Counted from the stretch's first letter, positions 23,510-33,115 are shown. The stretch: DNA of 33,484 nt from Nitrospiraceae bacterium (GCA_035623075.1 DASPUC010000054.1:1-33484); one strand, 5' to 3'. The notes: generated by a model from the letters alone, not told the origin. Numbers and translations: made by a program.

Positions 23510-24811
23510 ATGACGGCGACTGCTGAAGCACGGGTTCTTCAAACGCTCGATGGAGCTCCCTGGGATATTGATGCCTACATGAAGGTCGGGGGGTATGAAG
23601 CGTGGAAGAAGTGTGTCACCGAACTGACCCCCACACAGGTCGTTGATGAACTCAAAAAGTCCGGCCTCAGAGGACGGGGTGGGGCGGGGTTTCCCACCGG
23701 AACCAAATGGGACAAAGTACTCAACCATCGAGTGAAAGAACGCTACTTCGTCTGCAACGCGGGAGAGCATGAACCGGGGACCTTCAAGGATCGTCATTTG
23801 TTAAAAATGATTCCGCACCAATTGATCGAAGGCTGTCTCATCGCTTCGCGAACCGTGCAAGCCAAAGCCTCCTTCATCTACGTCAATCACGAGTATCACG
23901 AAGAACGCGAAAATCTGAGAAAGGCGCTCGCTCAAGCCAGGGCAAGGGGACTTCTCGGCAAGAACGTACTCGGTACGGGAGTCGATATCGATCTCGAAGT
24001 GTTCGAAGGGCATGGGAGTTATGTGGCCGGGGAAGAAACCGCCATGCTGGAGTCCATGCAGGGCCGGCCCGCGATGCCGCGACAAAAACCGCCATTCTAC
24101 CCGACGGACTTCGGGCTCTACGGCAAACCGACGCTCGTGAACAATGTTGAGACGTTATGCAATGTTCCGCGGATTCTTCAGAAAGGGGCCGCATGGTTCA
24201 CGCAGGTAGGAACGGAGAGGTGTCCAGGAACGATGATGTTCTCCCTGAGCGGAGCAGTGAACCGGCCGGGAGTGTACGAAATGCCGATGGGTGTGACGGT
24301 TCGCGAGCTCATTGACCGGTGCGGTGGTGGAGTGGTGGGTGGCCGGAAGATCAAAGCGGTCTTCCCTGGTGGGCCGGCATTTTCGATGATCACGGCCGAC
24401 CAACTTGACCTTCCGATGGATTTCGACTCGCTCAAGAAGGCGGGAACTGGGCTCGGATCAGCCGGGGTCATCGTGGTGGATGACGCCACATGCATGGTGG
24501 CCCAGACGCTGAAATTCTCAAATTTCTTTAAGGAAGAAAGCTGCGGACAATGTCCGCCCTGCCGTATGGGAACGATCAATCTCGCGTCGTTGATGACGAA
24601 GATTGAACAGGGCGAAGGGACGCAGAGGGACTTGGATAGCTTGCTTCAGCTCTGCGGATTCGTGAAGGGGACCGGCTATTGTACATTGGTCACAGGGGCG
24701 GCAGTGCTGGTCCAAAGCAGTATTAAGTTGTTCCAACATGAGTTTGAAGAACATATTCGGTTGCAGCGGTGTCCCTTTCAAGCAGTCGCCGTCGGCGTGA
24801 GCACTCATTAA
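23510..24811 (+). CDS. NuoF/HoxF-like NADH-oxidising flavoprotein
   Basis: This 433-residue protein has the FMN-binding GRGGAGFPTGTKW (residues 55-67), the EHEPGTFKDRHL segment near 87-98 that helps hold NADH, GHGSYVAGEETAM that holds NAD/FMN, and a 4Fe-4S site Cys345-x2-Cys348-x2-Cys351 in SCGQCPPCRMG plus a later Cys (391, or 382). This is the 51-kDa NADH dehydrogenase subunit fold, moving electrons from NADH through FMN to Fe-S. There is no NuoE partner gene next to it; instead a 2Fe-2S ferredoxin follows after 9 bases. Likely it forms an NAD(P)H-ferredoxin link rather than part of complex I. The ATG at 23510 has GGAGGA about 12 bases upstream, a long gap; a GTG at 23483 would lie before that site. 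Confidence 0.88.
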   Translation: MTATAEARVLQTLDGAPWDIDAYMKVGGYEAWKKCVTELTPTQVVDELKKSGLRGRGGAGFPTGTKWDKVLNHRVKERYFVCNAGEHEPGTFKDRHLLKMIPHQLIEGCLIASRTVQAKASFIYVNHEYHEERENLRKALAQARARGLLGKNVLGTGVDIDLEVFEGHGSYVAGEETAMLESMQGRPAMPRQKPPFYPTDFGLYGKPTLVNNVETLCNVPRILQKGAAWFTQVGTERCPGTMMFSLSGAVNRPGVYEMPMGVTVRELIDRCGGGVVGGRKIKAVFPGGPAFSMITADQLDLPMDFDSLKKAGTGLGSAGVIVVDDATCMVAQTLKFSNFFKEESCGQCPPCRMGTINLASLMTKIEQGEGTQRDLDSLLQLCGFVKGTGYCTLVTGAAVLVQSSIKLFQHEFEEHIRLQRCPFQAVAVGVSTH

Positions 24812-24820
24812 GGGGACCCG

Positions 24821-25168
24821 ATGCCGCACGTGACATTTCTCCATCCGGAAGGGAAGAGCGGGGTCGTAACCAGAAATCTTACGTTGCTCGATGCCGCGAA
24901 GGAGTTGGGATTTCGGCTCAATCACGACTGTGGGGGAAATGCCTCGTGTACGACGTGCCGGGTGGAGGTCCAGGCAGGAGGCGAGCATTTGTCAGAAATC
25001 GAGTTTGAGGAGCAGGACCTGTTGGATCGCGAGGCACTCAAAGAACCCTGGCATCGGTTGGGATGCCAAGCAAAGGTGCTGGGAGATGTGGTCGTCCGGG
25101 TACCGGAAACCAAGTGGGCGGCACCGGCTACGGGAAATTCAGAAGCCCAGGGTGTTGATATTCGGTAA
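24821..25168 (+). CDS. 2Fe-2S ferredoxin (adrenodoxin/Isc type)
   Basis: This 115-residue protein has Cys37-x5-Cys43-x2-Cys46 and Cys82, the four-cysteine pattern of adrenodoxin-type 2Fe-2S ferredoxins, in DCGGNASCTTCRVEV and LGCQA. The acidic patch IEFEEQDLLDRE is typical of the surface that docks redox partners. It begins 9 bases after the NuoF-like stop and is surely co-transcribed, so it is probably the direct electron acceptor or donor of that flavoprotein. The A-type Fe-S carrier gene follows under its own promoter, so an Fe-S assembly role is also possible. Confidence 0.92.
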   Translation: MPHVTFLHPEGKSGVVTRNLTLLDAAKELGFRLNHDCGGNASCTTCRVEVQAGGEHLSEIEFEEQDLLDREALKEPWHRLGCQAKVLGDVVVRVPETKWAAPATGNSEAQGVDIR

Positions 25169-25182
25169 AGAGGTGTTACACT
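25155..25182 (+). promoter_or_regulatory. Sigma70-type promoter for the A-type carrier gene
   Basis: TTGATA (25155-25160), a 16-base spacer and TACACT (25177-25182) lie across the end of the ferredoxin gene. Transcription would begin near 25189, leaving about 46 bases before the ATG at 25236, with GAGGAGGAG as ribosome site. Confidence 0.5.
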
Positions 25183-25235
25183 AAGCCAATCCAGGTAGAC
25201 CAAAGAGGCTGGCCTGGTTATAGAGGAGGAGCACG

Positions 25236-25556
25236 ATGGTCACGATTACGACTGTGGCGGAGCAGAAAATCAAGGAATTGATGACGGAAGAAAAGGACGT
25301 CGTTGGGCTGCGGATTTATGTCCGCGGGGGCGGTTGTCACGGCTATCAATACGGAATGGCGTTCGAGTCCAAAATGTCCGATGACGACACTGTGATCGAA
25401 AAGGGTGACGTGAAGGTCATTATGGATTCGCAGAGTGCGCCGCTCTTGCAGGGCGCAGAAGTCGATTACGTGGATAGCCTCCAAGGCTCCGGGTTCTCCA
25501 TCAAGAACCCTCAAGCTAAGACGACCTGCGGTTGCGGCAGTTCGTTCAGCGCTTGA
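25236..25556 (+). CDS. erpA: A-type Fe-S cluster carrier (ErpA/IscA family)
   Basis: This 106-residue protein has the three invariant cysteines of A-type carriers: Cys34 in GGGCHGYQYG and Cys98-Gly-Cys100 near the C-terminus. Length and layout match ErpA/IscA/HesB. It would accept an Fe-S cluster from a scaffold and deliver it to apo-enzymes. ErpA and IscA cannot be separated safely by eye; ErpA is suggested because no iscS/iscU genes are near. GAGGAGGAG lies just before the ATG. A strong intrinsic terminator follows. Confidence 0.9.
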   Translation: MVTITTVAEQKIKELMTEEKDVVGLRIYVRGGGCHGYQYGMAFESKMSDDDTVIEKGDVKVIMDSQSAPLLQGAEVDYVDSLQGSGFSIKNPQAKTTCGCGSSFSA

Positions 25557-25605
25557 CCCAGCTCGATCGCGTTGCGACGGACGAATCGAACGCACGGATT
25601 GTAAT

Positions 25606-25654
25606 CAAGGCCAGGATTACCCATTACGTTCGGGCAATCCTGGCCTTGTTTTTT
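25606..25654 (+). terminator. Intrinsic terminator after erpA
   Basis: A perfect 13-bp stem pairs 25606-25618 with 25636-25648, with a 17-base loop, and is followed at once by six T residues (25649-25654). This is the clearest terminator in the window. Confidence 0.92.
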
Positions 25655-25685
25655 CACGAGAAACGCCAGCGAGTACTTCGTCGAG

Positions 25686-26123
25686 ATGGCTCAAGCCAGC
25701 GTAACCAGACGGTATCGGTTTTGCGCCGCCCATCGGCTACACACCGACCATCTTTCTCCCGAGGAGAACTGGGCTGCCTTCGGAAAATGTAACAATCCCA
25801 ACGGACATGGCCACAATTATGTGGTGCTGGTGACGGTCAAGAGCGGGCTCAAATCAACTGGCGATACAGTCGCGAGCCTCGCTGCGCTGGATCGTGTGGT
25901 CACTGACACGATCATCACGAGATTCGATCATCATGATTTGAATCAGGATCCTGAGTTTGCCAGCCGGACAACAACGGGAGAGAATCTGGTCAAGCTGATC
26001 TGGGATCTTCTCGTCGAGCAACTGCCGGGCGGATCGCTGGAAAAAGTCGGTGTGGTCGAGACCAGGGATAACTACTTTGAATATGCAGGACCGGCAAGGC
26101 CCAATGGGGGATCACATGGCTAA
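25686..26123 (+). CDS. queD: 6-carboxytetrahydropterin synthase (QueD/PTPS family)
   Basis: This 145-residue protein has the zinc-binding histidines His16 (CAAHRL) and His41/His43 (NGHGHNY), the catalytic Cys35 in FGKCNNPNG, the FDHHDLN segment with the His/Asp relay, and the pterin-anchoring Glu in [11 protein letters not shown]. QueD turns 7,8-dihydroneopterin triphosphate into 6-carboxytetrahydropterin on the way to queuosine and other deazapurines. The enzyme that makes its substrate, GTP cyclohydrolase I, is encoded by the next gene, which starts inside the last codons of this one (8-base overlap). A folate-bypass PTPS role is the alternative, but the CxxxxHGH form fits QueD. Confidence 0.9.
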   Translation: MAQASVTRRYRFCAAHRLHTDHLSPEENWAAFGKCNNPNGHGHNYVVLVTVKSGLKSTGDTVASLAALDRVVTDTIITRFDHHDLNQDPEFASRTTTGENLVKLIWDLLVEQLPGGSLEKVGVVETRDNYFEYAGPARPNGGSHG

Positions 26124-26763
26124 ACTGGCAGTGGCACGACGACGGAGGCAAGAAGTGGAAGATGTGAGCCGGGGCGGAAGATCCCCTAATCTAGTCCTTC
26201 TTCAATCCCTGGTCACACAGATGTTGCTCGCTCTCGGCGAAAAGCCACGCCGAAACGGATTAGTGAACACCCCGGAGCGGGTGGCAAAAGCCCTCGCCTT
26301 CATGACGCAGGGTTATCAACGAAACATCGACCATCTCCTGAACGGAGCACTATTTCCGATCGAGTACGACGAGATGGTCATCGTAAAAGACATCGACTTC
26401 TTCAGCCTTTGTGAGCATCACTTGCTGCCTTTCTTCGGCAAGGTCCACGTAGGTTACCTGCCCAATAAGAAGGTGGTGGGGTTGAGCAAGATCCCGCGCA
26501 TCGTGGACACGTTTGCGAGGCGACTGCAAGTGCAAGAACGGCTGACGACACAGATTGCTGAAACCCTTGAGTCAAAGCTCAACGCGAACGGGGTGGGCGT
26601 GGTCGTTGAAGCGCGCCATCTCTGTATGATGATGCGGGGGGTGGAAAAACAGAACACAGTAGCAGTGACCAGTTCGATGCTCGGGACCTTCCGCAGCCAG
26701 CAGCAAACCCGCCTCGAGTTTCTGAAGCTCATCAGACGTGGCAGCGTCGGCGATTCGGATTAG
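26116..26763 (+). CDS. folE: GTP cyclohydrolase I
   Basis: This 215-residue protein has the zinc ligands Cys99 and His102 in [18 protein letters not shown] and Cys170 in HLCMMMRGV, with [22 protein letters not shown] and the C-terminal SSMLGTFR. It converts GTP to 7,8-dihydroneopterin triphosphate, the first step of folate and, with QueD, queuosine synthesis. I start at the ATG at 26116 preceded by GGGG; it overlaps the end of queD by 8 bases, so the two are translated together. The stop overlaps by 4 bases with that of the opposite-strand hydrolase. Confidence 0.95.
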   Translation: MAKLAVARRRRQEVEDVSRGGRSPNLVLLQSLVTQMLLALGEKPRRNGLVNTPERVAKALAFMTQGYQRNIDHLLNGALFPIEYDEMVIVKDIDFFSLCEHHLLPFFGKVHVGYLPNKKVVGLSKIPRIVDTFARRLQVQERLTTQIAETLESKLNANGVGVVVEARHLCMMMRGVEKQNTVAVTSSMLGTFRSQQQTRLEFLKLIRRGSVGDSD

Positions 26764-27557
26764 CCTTTTGAGCAATTCGACAGAAAATCCCCGACGATCC
26801 GATTGAACAACTCCGGCCGCTCAAGATTCGACAGATGTGCCGCTCCGGGAATCGTCGCTAGTTGTGCTCTTGGGATCTGGCCGGCCATAAGCTTTGAGTC
26901 AGCGGGTGGGGTGGCCACATCCAGTTCACCGACGATGATCTGGGCAGGACACGTGATCAGGTGCAGGAGGGGAATGGAATCCGGCCGTTCGGCCATGGCC
27001 ATCAAGTCTCCTGCGATCCCACTGATCTGGTTGCCTTCAATCATCGATCGCACGTTCTGAACCAGCGTTGGATTTGACTGGATAGTCCCAGGGCTCAGCA
27101 GTTTGGGAATCATAAGGTCGGCAATCGCAGCCGGCCCTTGAGTATAGGCGACTTGGGCCATCTGGAATCGGCCGAGTCTGCCTTCCGGCGTGTCGGCCTG
27201 AGCCCTTGTGTCCGCCAGTATTAAACCCTTCACACGATCGGCAAACTTTCGATAGAACGTGAACAGGATATAGCCTCCCATCGAGAGTCCGACGAATACT
27301 GCATGCGGGACCGACAAGTGGTCCAGCAACGCCCGAACATCATCAGCTGCCTGCTCGAGGGTGTAATGCCAGAGGGGAGCATCGGATTCACCGTGTCCTC
27401 GTAAATCGATCGTGATGACTCGGTACCCGGACGCAAGAGCCTCCTCCTGCGCGCCCCACATTGTCCGGTTCAGCGGAAAGGCATGGAGAAACACGACAGG
27501 GAGTCCGGCCCCCTTGTCGGTATACGCGAGAGCGATGCCGTTGATCTGAGCCTTCAT
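26760..27557 (-). CDS. Alpha/beta hydrolase
   Basis: This 265-residue protein has the alpha/beta hydrolase layout: [10 protein letters not shown] with the oxyanion loop, DLRGHGESD, the nucleophile elbow GLSMGGY (Ser about 93), an acidic residue in [10 protein letters not shown] and the catalytic His in [12 protein letters not shown]. It is soluble with no signal peptide. The closest broad group is BioH/3-oxoadipate enol-lactonase-like hydrolases, but the substrate cannot be read. It faces folE tail to tail with a 4-base overlap of stops and is divergent from rarA, so it stands alone on its strand. Confidence 0.88.
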   Translation of the reverse strand: MKAQINGIALAYTDKGAGLPVVFLHAFPLNRTMWGAQEEALASGYRVITIDLRGHGESDAPLWHYTLEQAADDVRALLDHLSVPHAVFVGLSMGGYILFTFYRKFADRVKGLILADTRAQADTPEGRLGRFQMAQVAYTQGPAAIADLMIPKLLSPGTIQSNPTLVQNVRSMIEGNQISGIAGDLMAMAERPDSIPLLHLITCPAQIIVGELDVATPPADSKLMAGQIPRAQLATIPGAAHLSNLERPELFNRIVGDFLSNCSKG

Positions 27558-27643
27558 GGGAACCCCAATGTCCAGCGTGATTTCGTACCATCGAGCGATT
27601 CAACCGTCAAGGCAGGGTTGACCGGTGATCGGCACGTGCGTAT

Positions 27644-27673
27644 TTGCGGTCGGTTAGGAAAGGCGTATAGAAT
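27644..27673 (+). promoter_or_regulatory. Possible promoter close to the rarA start
   Basis: TTGCGG (27644-27649), an 18-base spacer and TAGAAT (27668-27673) lie just ahead of the ATG at 27688. Transcription would begin about 8 bases before the start codon, and no ribosome site is visible there, so the message may be nearly leaderless. Confidence 0.4.
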
Positions 27674-27687
27674 TCTTCCACGTATCT

Positions 27688-28998
27688 ATGGCACGCGACC
27701 AGCATCAGCCAGCCGATTTGTATACTGCTCCGGGAACAATAGCCGACACAAGTATTCGTCCGCTCGCCGCGCGCATGCGTCCCCAATCATTTGAGGATTT
27801 TATCGGGCAAGACGAGATCGTCGGCCCAGACCGTCCTCTCCGCAAGGCCATCGAAGCAGATCGGTTATCGTCGGTCATTTTCTGGGGCCCGCCGGGTTGC
27901 GGTAAGACGACATTAGCCCATCTCGTCGCTCGCCACACGAGGGCGCACTTCGTCTCGTTCTCCGCCGTGACCAGCGGGATCCCTGAGTTACGCGAAATCG
28001 TCAGAATGGCCGAGCACCGATTGGCGACAAGTCGCCAGAAGACGATTCTTTTTGTGGATGAAATTCATCGATTCAATAAGGCGCAGCAGGACGCATTTCT
28101 CCCCCACGTCGAACGAGGCACGATCATCTTGGTTGGCGCAACCACGGAAAATCCCTCGTTCGAAGTCATCGCGCCGCTGCTGTCCCGTTCGCTGGTCGTG
28201 GTTCTCCATCCACTGCCCGACTTCGCGTTGGGCCAGATTCTGGATCGTGCCTTGTCCGACGGCGAACGAGGCTTCGGAAAACTGGCCATCGTGATGACGG
28301 AGGCAGCGAAACAGCGGTTGATCGCGTATGGAAACGGCGACGCGCGGGCGCTATTGACGGCTTTGGAGTTCGTGGTCCAAGAGACTCCGCGACGCTCCGA
28401 CGGATCGCTCCACATCGATGAAGGCCTTGTCGACGCGGCATTACTGAAGAAGTCCTTGCGATACGACAAGACAGGTGAAGAACACTACAATGTGATATCA
28501 GCATACATTAAAAGCCTCCGCGATTCTGATCCGAACGGCGCACTCTACTGGCTGGCGCGCATGCTCGAAGCGGGGGAGGATCCAAAATTTATTGCCCGCC
28601 GCATGGTCATTTTTGCTTCTGAAGACATCGGCAATGCCGACCCTTTGGCAATCGTCGTAGCCACTTCCGTTGCACAGGCTGTACAATTCGTCGGGCTCCC
28701 GGAGGCACAAATTAATCTCGCCCAGGGAACGACATACCTCGCGTCCCGACCTAAGGACAATGCCTCCTACATCGGCTTGTTGGAAGCACTCGAAGATGCC
28801 AAAGCCCATGGAAATCTTGGAGTTCCGTTACACCTTCGGAATGCGGTAACCTCGCTCATGCGGGATCTGGGGTACGGGAAGGGGTATCGGTATGTGCACG
28901 AGGACCAGCAGGCTAAGACCGAGCAGACACACCTCCCGGAACCGCTGCAGGGTCGCCAATATTATCGTCCGAAAGACAAATCGCAGTCGACGGGATAG
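27688..28998 (+). CDS. rarA: Replication-associated recombination protein A (RarA/MgsA)
   Basis: This 436-residue AAA+ ATPase has RPLAARMRPQSFEDFIGQ at the N-terminus, Walker A GPPGCGKT at 67-74, Walker B FVDEIHRFNKAQQDAFLP, sensor 1 GATTENPSF, an arginine finger in LLSRSLV and the C-terminal clamp-loader-like SAYIKSLRDSDPNGALYWLARM region typical of RarA/WHIP. It works at stalled replication forks and is related to clamp loaders. The ATG at 27688 has no clear ribosome site; a promoter lies just ahead. The PilZ gene follows under its own promoter. Confidence 0.96.
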   Translation: MARDQHQPADLYTAPGTIADTSIRPLAARMRPQSFEDFIGQDEIVGPDRPLRKAIEADRLSSVIFWGPPGCGKTTLAHLVARHTRAHFVSFSAVTSGIPELREIVRMAEHRLATSRQKTILFVDEIHRFNKAQQDAFLPHVERGTIILVGATTENPSFEVIAPLLSRSLVVVLHPLPDFALGQILDRALSDGERGFGKLAIVMTEAAKQRLIAYGNGDARALLTALEFVVQETPRRSDGSLHIDEGLVDAALLKKSLRYDKTGEEHYNVISAYIKSLRDSDPNGALYWLARMLEAGEDPKFIARRMVIFASEDIGNADPLAIVVATSVAQAVQFVGLPEAQINLAQGTTYLASRPKDNASYIGLLEALEDAKAHGNLGVPLHLRNAVTSLMRDLGYGKGYRYVHEDQQAKTEQTHLPEPLQGRQYYRPKDKSQSTG

Positions 28999-29002
28999 GT
29001 GG

Positions 29003-29031
29003 TTGGACAAAGTCTTCTAATCGGTTATACT
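29003..29031 (+). promoter_or_regulatory. Strong sigma70-type promoter directly at the PilZ gene start
   Basis: TTGGAC (29003-29008), a 17-base spacer and TATACT (29026-29031) match the consensus well. The expected start point, 7 bases after the -10, is at or next to the ATG at 29039, so the transcript would be leaderless. Confidence 0.6.
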
Positions 29032-29038
29032 TAGATTG

Positions 29039-29428
29039 ATGAAGCGTCAGGAATCCAAGCCAACGGCTGCAGTGTTAGCCTCCCACGAGCGGCGCAAGTT
29101 TGTTCGCGCGACACTCATCGGATCGGCATTGGTATCTCCCAAAACCGGGGCCAAGGCGATCACGGCTGTGCTGGATAACGTCAATAGAATCGGAGCCGGT
29201 CTTCATGCCAAGGATCGTCTCTCGATGGGAGAAAAGGTCACCGTTTCGTTGGCCTTTCTGGATTCGGAGCGGGCAGAACAGCAAGAGAAGCTCGATGGAA
29301 CGGTTGCATGGGTGAAGCCGTGGGAAAAAGGATTCTTGATCGGGGTGACGTGGGACGAGGTGGTGACGAAAGAGAAGAATCGCTGGCTGAATTACTACCT
29401 TGAAGAAACCATCAAATCGACGATTTAG
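29039..29428 (+). CDS. PilZ domain protein (c-di-GMP receptor)
   Basis: This 129-residue protein has a PilZ-like form: ERRKFVRA with the Arg-x3-Arg switch (about 18-23) and a DNVNRIGAGLHA segment in place of the D/N-x-S-x-x-G motif, where Asn-Arg-Ile-Gly replaces the usual Ser, so c-di-GMP binding is likely but not certain. The remainder is the beta-barrel with GTVAWVKPWEKGFLIGVTW. It would link c-di-GMP, made for example by the GGDEF protein at 9061-10080, to an output. The start chosen is the ATG at 29039, one codon after an in-frame TTG. No ribosome site is seen, fitting a leaderless message. The stop overlaps that of the ABC-F gene by 4 bases. Confidence 0.8.
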   Translation: MKRQESKPTAAVLASHERRKFVRATLIGSALVSPKTGAKAITAVLDNVNRIGAGLHAKDRLSMGEKVTVSLAFLDSERAEQQEKLDGTVAWVKPWEKGFLIGVTWDEVVTKEKNRWLNYYLEETIKSTI

Positions 29429-31266
29429 CTGATTGCCTCCAGTTTTTGTTTAACTCCCAGAAGTTCCGCGGACAGCGCTTCCCACCGTGCGGTGAGACGT
29501 TCTAACTCTTTCTTCCAGGTTTCTTGCTGGAGATGGAGGTCGTGCCACTTGCCGAATGCCTTATAGAGTGCCGGGTCAGCCAACTCTTGATCTCGTGCTT
29601 TGATCTTCGCCTCATACTCAGCGATCTCCGCTTCGGCCCGCGACACCTGTTTTTCAAGCCGAGCCTGTGTCTTATTCAGGTCCCGTCGATCATAGGATGA
29701 CGGCTCGGTCCTTGCTGGATGAGTCATGGCCTTGGTCGGCACGGGAGTCTTTGGCGCCGTCTTCTTCCCCAGTTCCTCGCTCGTCTCCTTGAAGGATTCG
29801 AATTCCTGCGCCTTTTTCCAGAGATAGTACTCATAATCCCCAAAGTAGTTTCTCGCTTGGCCATCCTCGATTTCAACGACGCGCGTAGCAATCCGAGTTA
29901 AGAACGTGGGATCGTGGGAAATAAAGATGATGGTGCCGGGAAAGTCGGTCAACGCATCCGTAAGCACGTCGACAGAAGCAGGGTCCAAGTGGTTGGTCGG
30001 CTCATCGAGAAGCAATGTATTGGCCGGTTCCACCAACATTCTCGCCAGAGCCACGCGATTTCGCTCTCCTCCGCTTAATGCTTTGATCGGCTTCTTCTGG
30101 TCCGGCCCGGAAAACAGAAACGCTCCGGCGAGCCCGCGCAGGAAGTTCATCTCCGATTGCTTGGACACTTCCGACAGGGATTCCAGGACCGTATGTTCAG
30201 GGTTCAGAGTTTCAGCCTGATGTTGGGCAAAGTAGTGGAGCGTCACACCATGGCCGACCGTACGCTTTCCTTTCTCGAACGGCAGCACGCCGGCCAGCAT
30301 TTTCAATAACGTACTCTTACCGGCGCCGTTCTCACCGACTAACGCAATCCGTTGGCCGCGCTCGACAGAGAAGTCCAACGATTGGTAGACCACCTTTTCA
30401 CCGTAGGATTTTGCCACTCCGGTCAGTTCGAGCACATGGCGTCCGCTCGTCGACGGCAAAGGGAATTTGAATCGAACACGTTTCGCATCGCGCTGCAGTT
30501 CGATCCGCTTGACCTTCTCGAGCTGTTTGATGCGTGACTGTACTTGGCTGGCCTTGTTGGCCTGATACCGAAAGCGATCGATGAACTTCTGAACTCGCGC
30601 CACTTCCTTGGCCTGCCGGTTCGCGGCAGCTTTCAATTGAGCGTCGCGCGCGGCGCGGAGTTCTTTGAACTTGCTGTAATTTCCTCGGAATTCTTGAATG
30701 GTCTTGTCACGAATTTCCCAGATGTGCGTGGTGATCCGATCCAAGAACGCCGTATCGTGGCTTATTACCAGCAGTGTCAGCTTCGAGTTCAAGAGAAACT
30801 CTTCAAACCACCGTTGCGTCGGCTTATCGAGGTGGTTCGTCGGCTCGTCGAGCATCAGCACGTCCGGATTGGACAACAGCAGATGGGCGAGGGCGACGCG
30901 CATCCGATAGCCGCCGGAAAGATTTTCAACCGGTCGTCCGAAATCACTCTCACTGAAACCAAGTCCGGACAAAATGCGCTTGGCTTCATATTCGGGGTAT
31001 TGGTCTCGATGAGCCGCGTCCAGAACGGTTTTACCCGAAATTGTTTCTAACTCCTGCGGGAGGTAGCCGATCCGGAGACGGGGACGTGTGCGGATCGTGC
31101 CCTTGTCCGGTGATTCCTGCCCCAAGATCATTTTGAAGAGCGTCGTCTTTCCGACGCCGTTCGGCCCCACGAGACCGACACGAGTTTCGGGTCTTAGATG
31201 CGCAGAGCCGCCATCGAGCAATACCTTGGTCGCAAATTGTTTGTGGACCGATTCAATCTGTAACAT
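29425..31266 (-). CDS. ABC-F family ATP-binding protein
   Basis: The 613 residues hold two ABC domains: Walker A GPNGVGKTT (34-42), LSGGYRMRVALA and DEPTNHLD in the first; GENGAGKST, LSGGERNRVALA and DEPTNHLD in the second. An Arg/Lys/Ala-rich linker (FKELRAARDAQLKAAANRQ onward) joins them and a C-terminal coiled coil (about 530-613) follows, as in Uup/YheS-type ABC-F proteins. There are no membrane segments; ABC-F proteins act on ribosomes. I start at the ATG at 31266. The frame stays open to 31398 but that extension runs into the tRNA-Ala gene and is not protein-like. The gene lies 87 bases after tRNA-Ala on the same strand and may share its transcript. Confidence 0.92.
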   Translation of the reverse strand: MLQIESVHKQFATKVLLDGGSAHLRPETRVGLVGPNGVGKTTLFKMILGQESPDKGTIRTRPRLRIGYLPQELETISGKTVLDAAHRDQYPEYEAKRILSGLGFSESDFGRPVENLSGGYRMRVALAHLLLSNPDVLMLDEPTNHLDKPTQRWFEEFLLNSKLTLLVISHDTAFLDRITTHIWEIRDKTIQEFRGNYSKFKELRAARDAQLKAAANRQAKEVARVQKFIDRFRYQANKASQVQSRIKQLEKVKRIELQRDAKRVRFKFPLPSTSGRHVLELTGVAKSYGEKVVYQSLDFSVERGQRIALVGENGAGKSTLLKMLAGVLPFEKGKRTVGHGVTLHYFAQHQAETLNPEHTVLESLSEVSKQSEMNFLRGLAGAFLFSGPDQKKPIKALSGGERNRVALARMLVEPANTLLLDEPTNHLDPASVDVLTDALTDFPGTIIFISHDPTFLTRIATRVVEIEDGQARNYFGDYEYYLWKKAQEFESFKETSEELGKKTAPKTPVPTKAMTHPARTEPSSYDRRDLNKTQARLEKQVSRAEAEIAEYEAKIKARDQELADPALYKAFGKWHDLHLQQETWKKELERLTARWEALSAELLGVKQKLEAIS

Positions 31267-31353
31267 AGGACGTTGAAGTGCAAACGACGATGAGCGACTT
31301 AGCCGGGCAGGTGAGAACTCAAAGACGCAAGAAGTTGAATAGTCGCTGAAACT

Positions 31354-31429
31354 TGGTGGAGCTGGCGGGGATTGAACCCGCGACCTCGTGAATGCCATTC
31401 ACGCGCGCTCCCAGCTGCGCCACAGCCCC
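31354..31429 (-). tRNA. tRNA-Ala (anticodon GGC)
   Basis: On the minus strand a 76-base cloverleaf folds fully. The acceptor is GGGGCTG paired with CAGCTCC (one G-U), the anticodon stem is CGTGA/TCACG with loop ATGGCAT giving anticodon GGC, the T-loop is GTTCAATCC, the discriminator base is A, and CCA is encoded at 31356-31354. It should read GCC and GCU-type alanine codons. Confidence 0.97.
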
Positions 31430-31508
31430 ACTCCTCCGTGCAAAAGCAGAAAAAACCATCGTGAAAACGAGGTCATGCTAACATGCACCCCGCGGCCAGT
31501 CAAGAAAT

Positions 31509-31610
31509 GGGAGGGAGCGGCGAACCATGCGCCCTTCTCACTCGCGTCGCGCGCACGATCAGAATGTGCTCGCTGGACGCGCGCGGTCAATGGCATCACG
31601 GCTCCTCTCC
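31509..31610. repeat. Palindromic element C upstream of purA
   Basis: The core has CTCGCGTCGCGCGCACGATC (31541-31560) and TGCTCGCTGGACGCGCGCGG (31567-31586), closely related to the cores of elements A, B, D and E. The outer arms, 31509-31518 and 31601-31610, match at seven of ten positions, so this copy has a decayed stem. With the promoter at 31658-31686 it accounts for most of the 313-base gap between tRNA-Ala and purA. Confidence 0.55.
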
Positions 31611-31657
31611 TTGCGGAGCGGCACGGAGAAGAGCGGAAGAAGTCCTAATCAGGCGGC

Positions 31658-31686
31658 TTGACAAACTTTTGATGGACTCCTACGAT
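31658..31686 (+). promoter_or_regulatory. Sigma70-type promoter for purA
   Basis: A perfect TTGACA (31658-31663), a 17-base spacer and TACGAT (31681-31686) lie about 57 bases before the purA ATG. The leader from about 31693 contains a small G/C hairpin followed by seven T residues (31724-31730) just before the GAGGA ribosome site, which could allow attenuation. Confidence 0.65.
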
Positions 31687-31733
31687 GGCGCCTGGCTCTG
31701 GCCCCCTATTGTCGGTCAGGGCTGTTTTTTTGA

Positions 31734-33050
<1,317 letters not shown>

Positions 33051-33115
33051 GTCAGAAACATCTTCTCTAGGCACGCGTTCATCGCCGGTGGTAGAATCCG
33101 CACTCTTCACTCGGT

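Noticed and set aside
23510-25168. Part of a hydrogenase or formate dehydrogenase operon
   Set aside because: No hydrogenase, formate dehydrogenase or NuoE genes are adjacent; only the flavoprotein and ferredoxin are visible.
31267-31398. N-terminal extension of the ABC-F protein
   Set aside because: It runs into the tRNA-Ala gene; the natural domain start is at the ATG at 31266.
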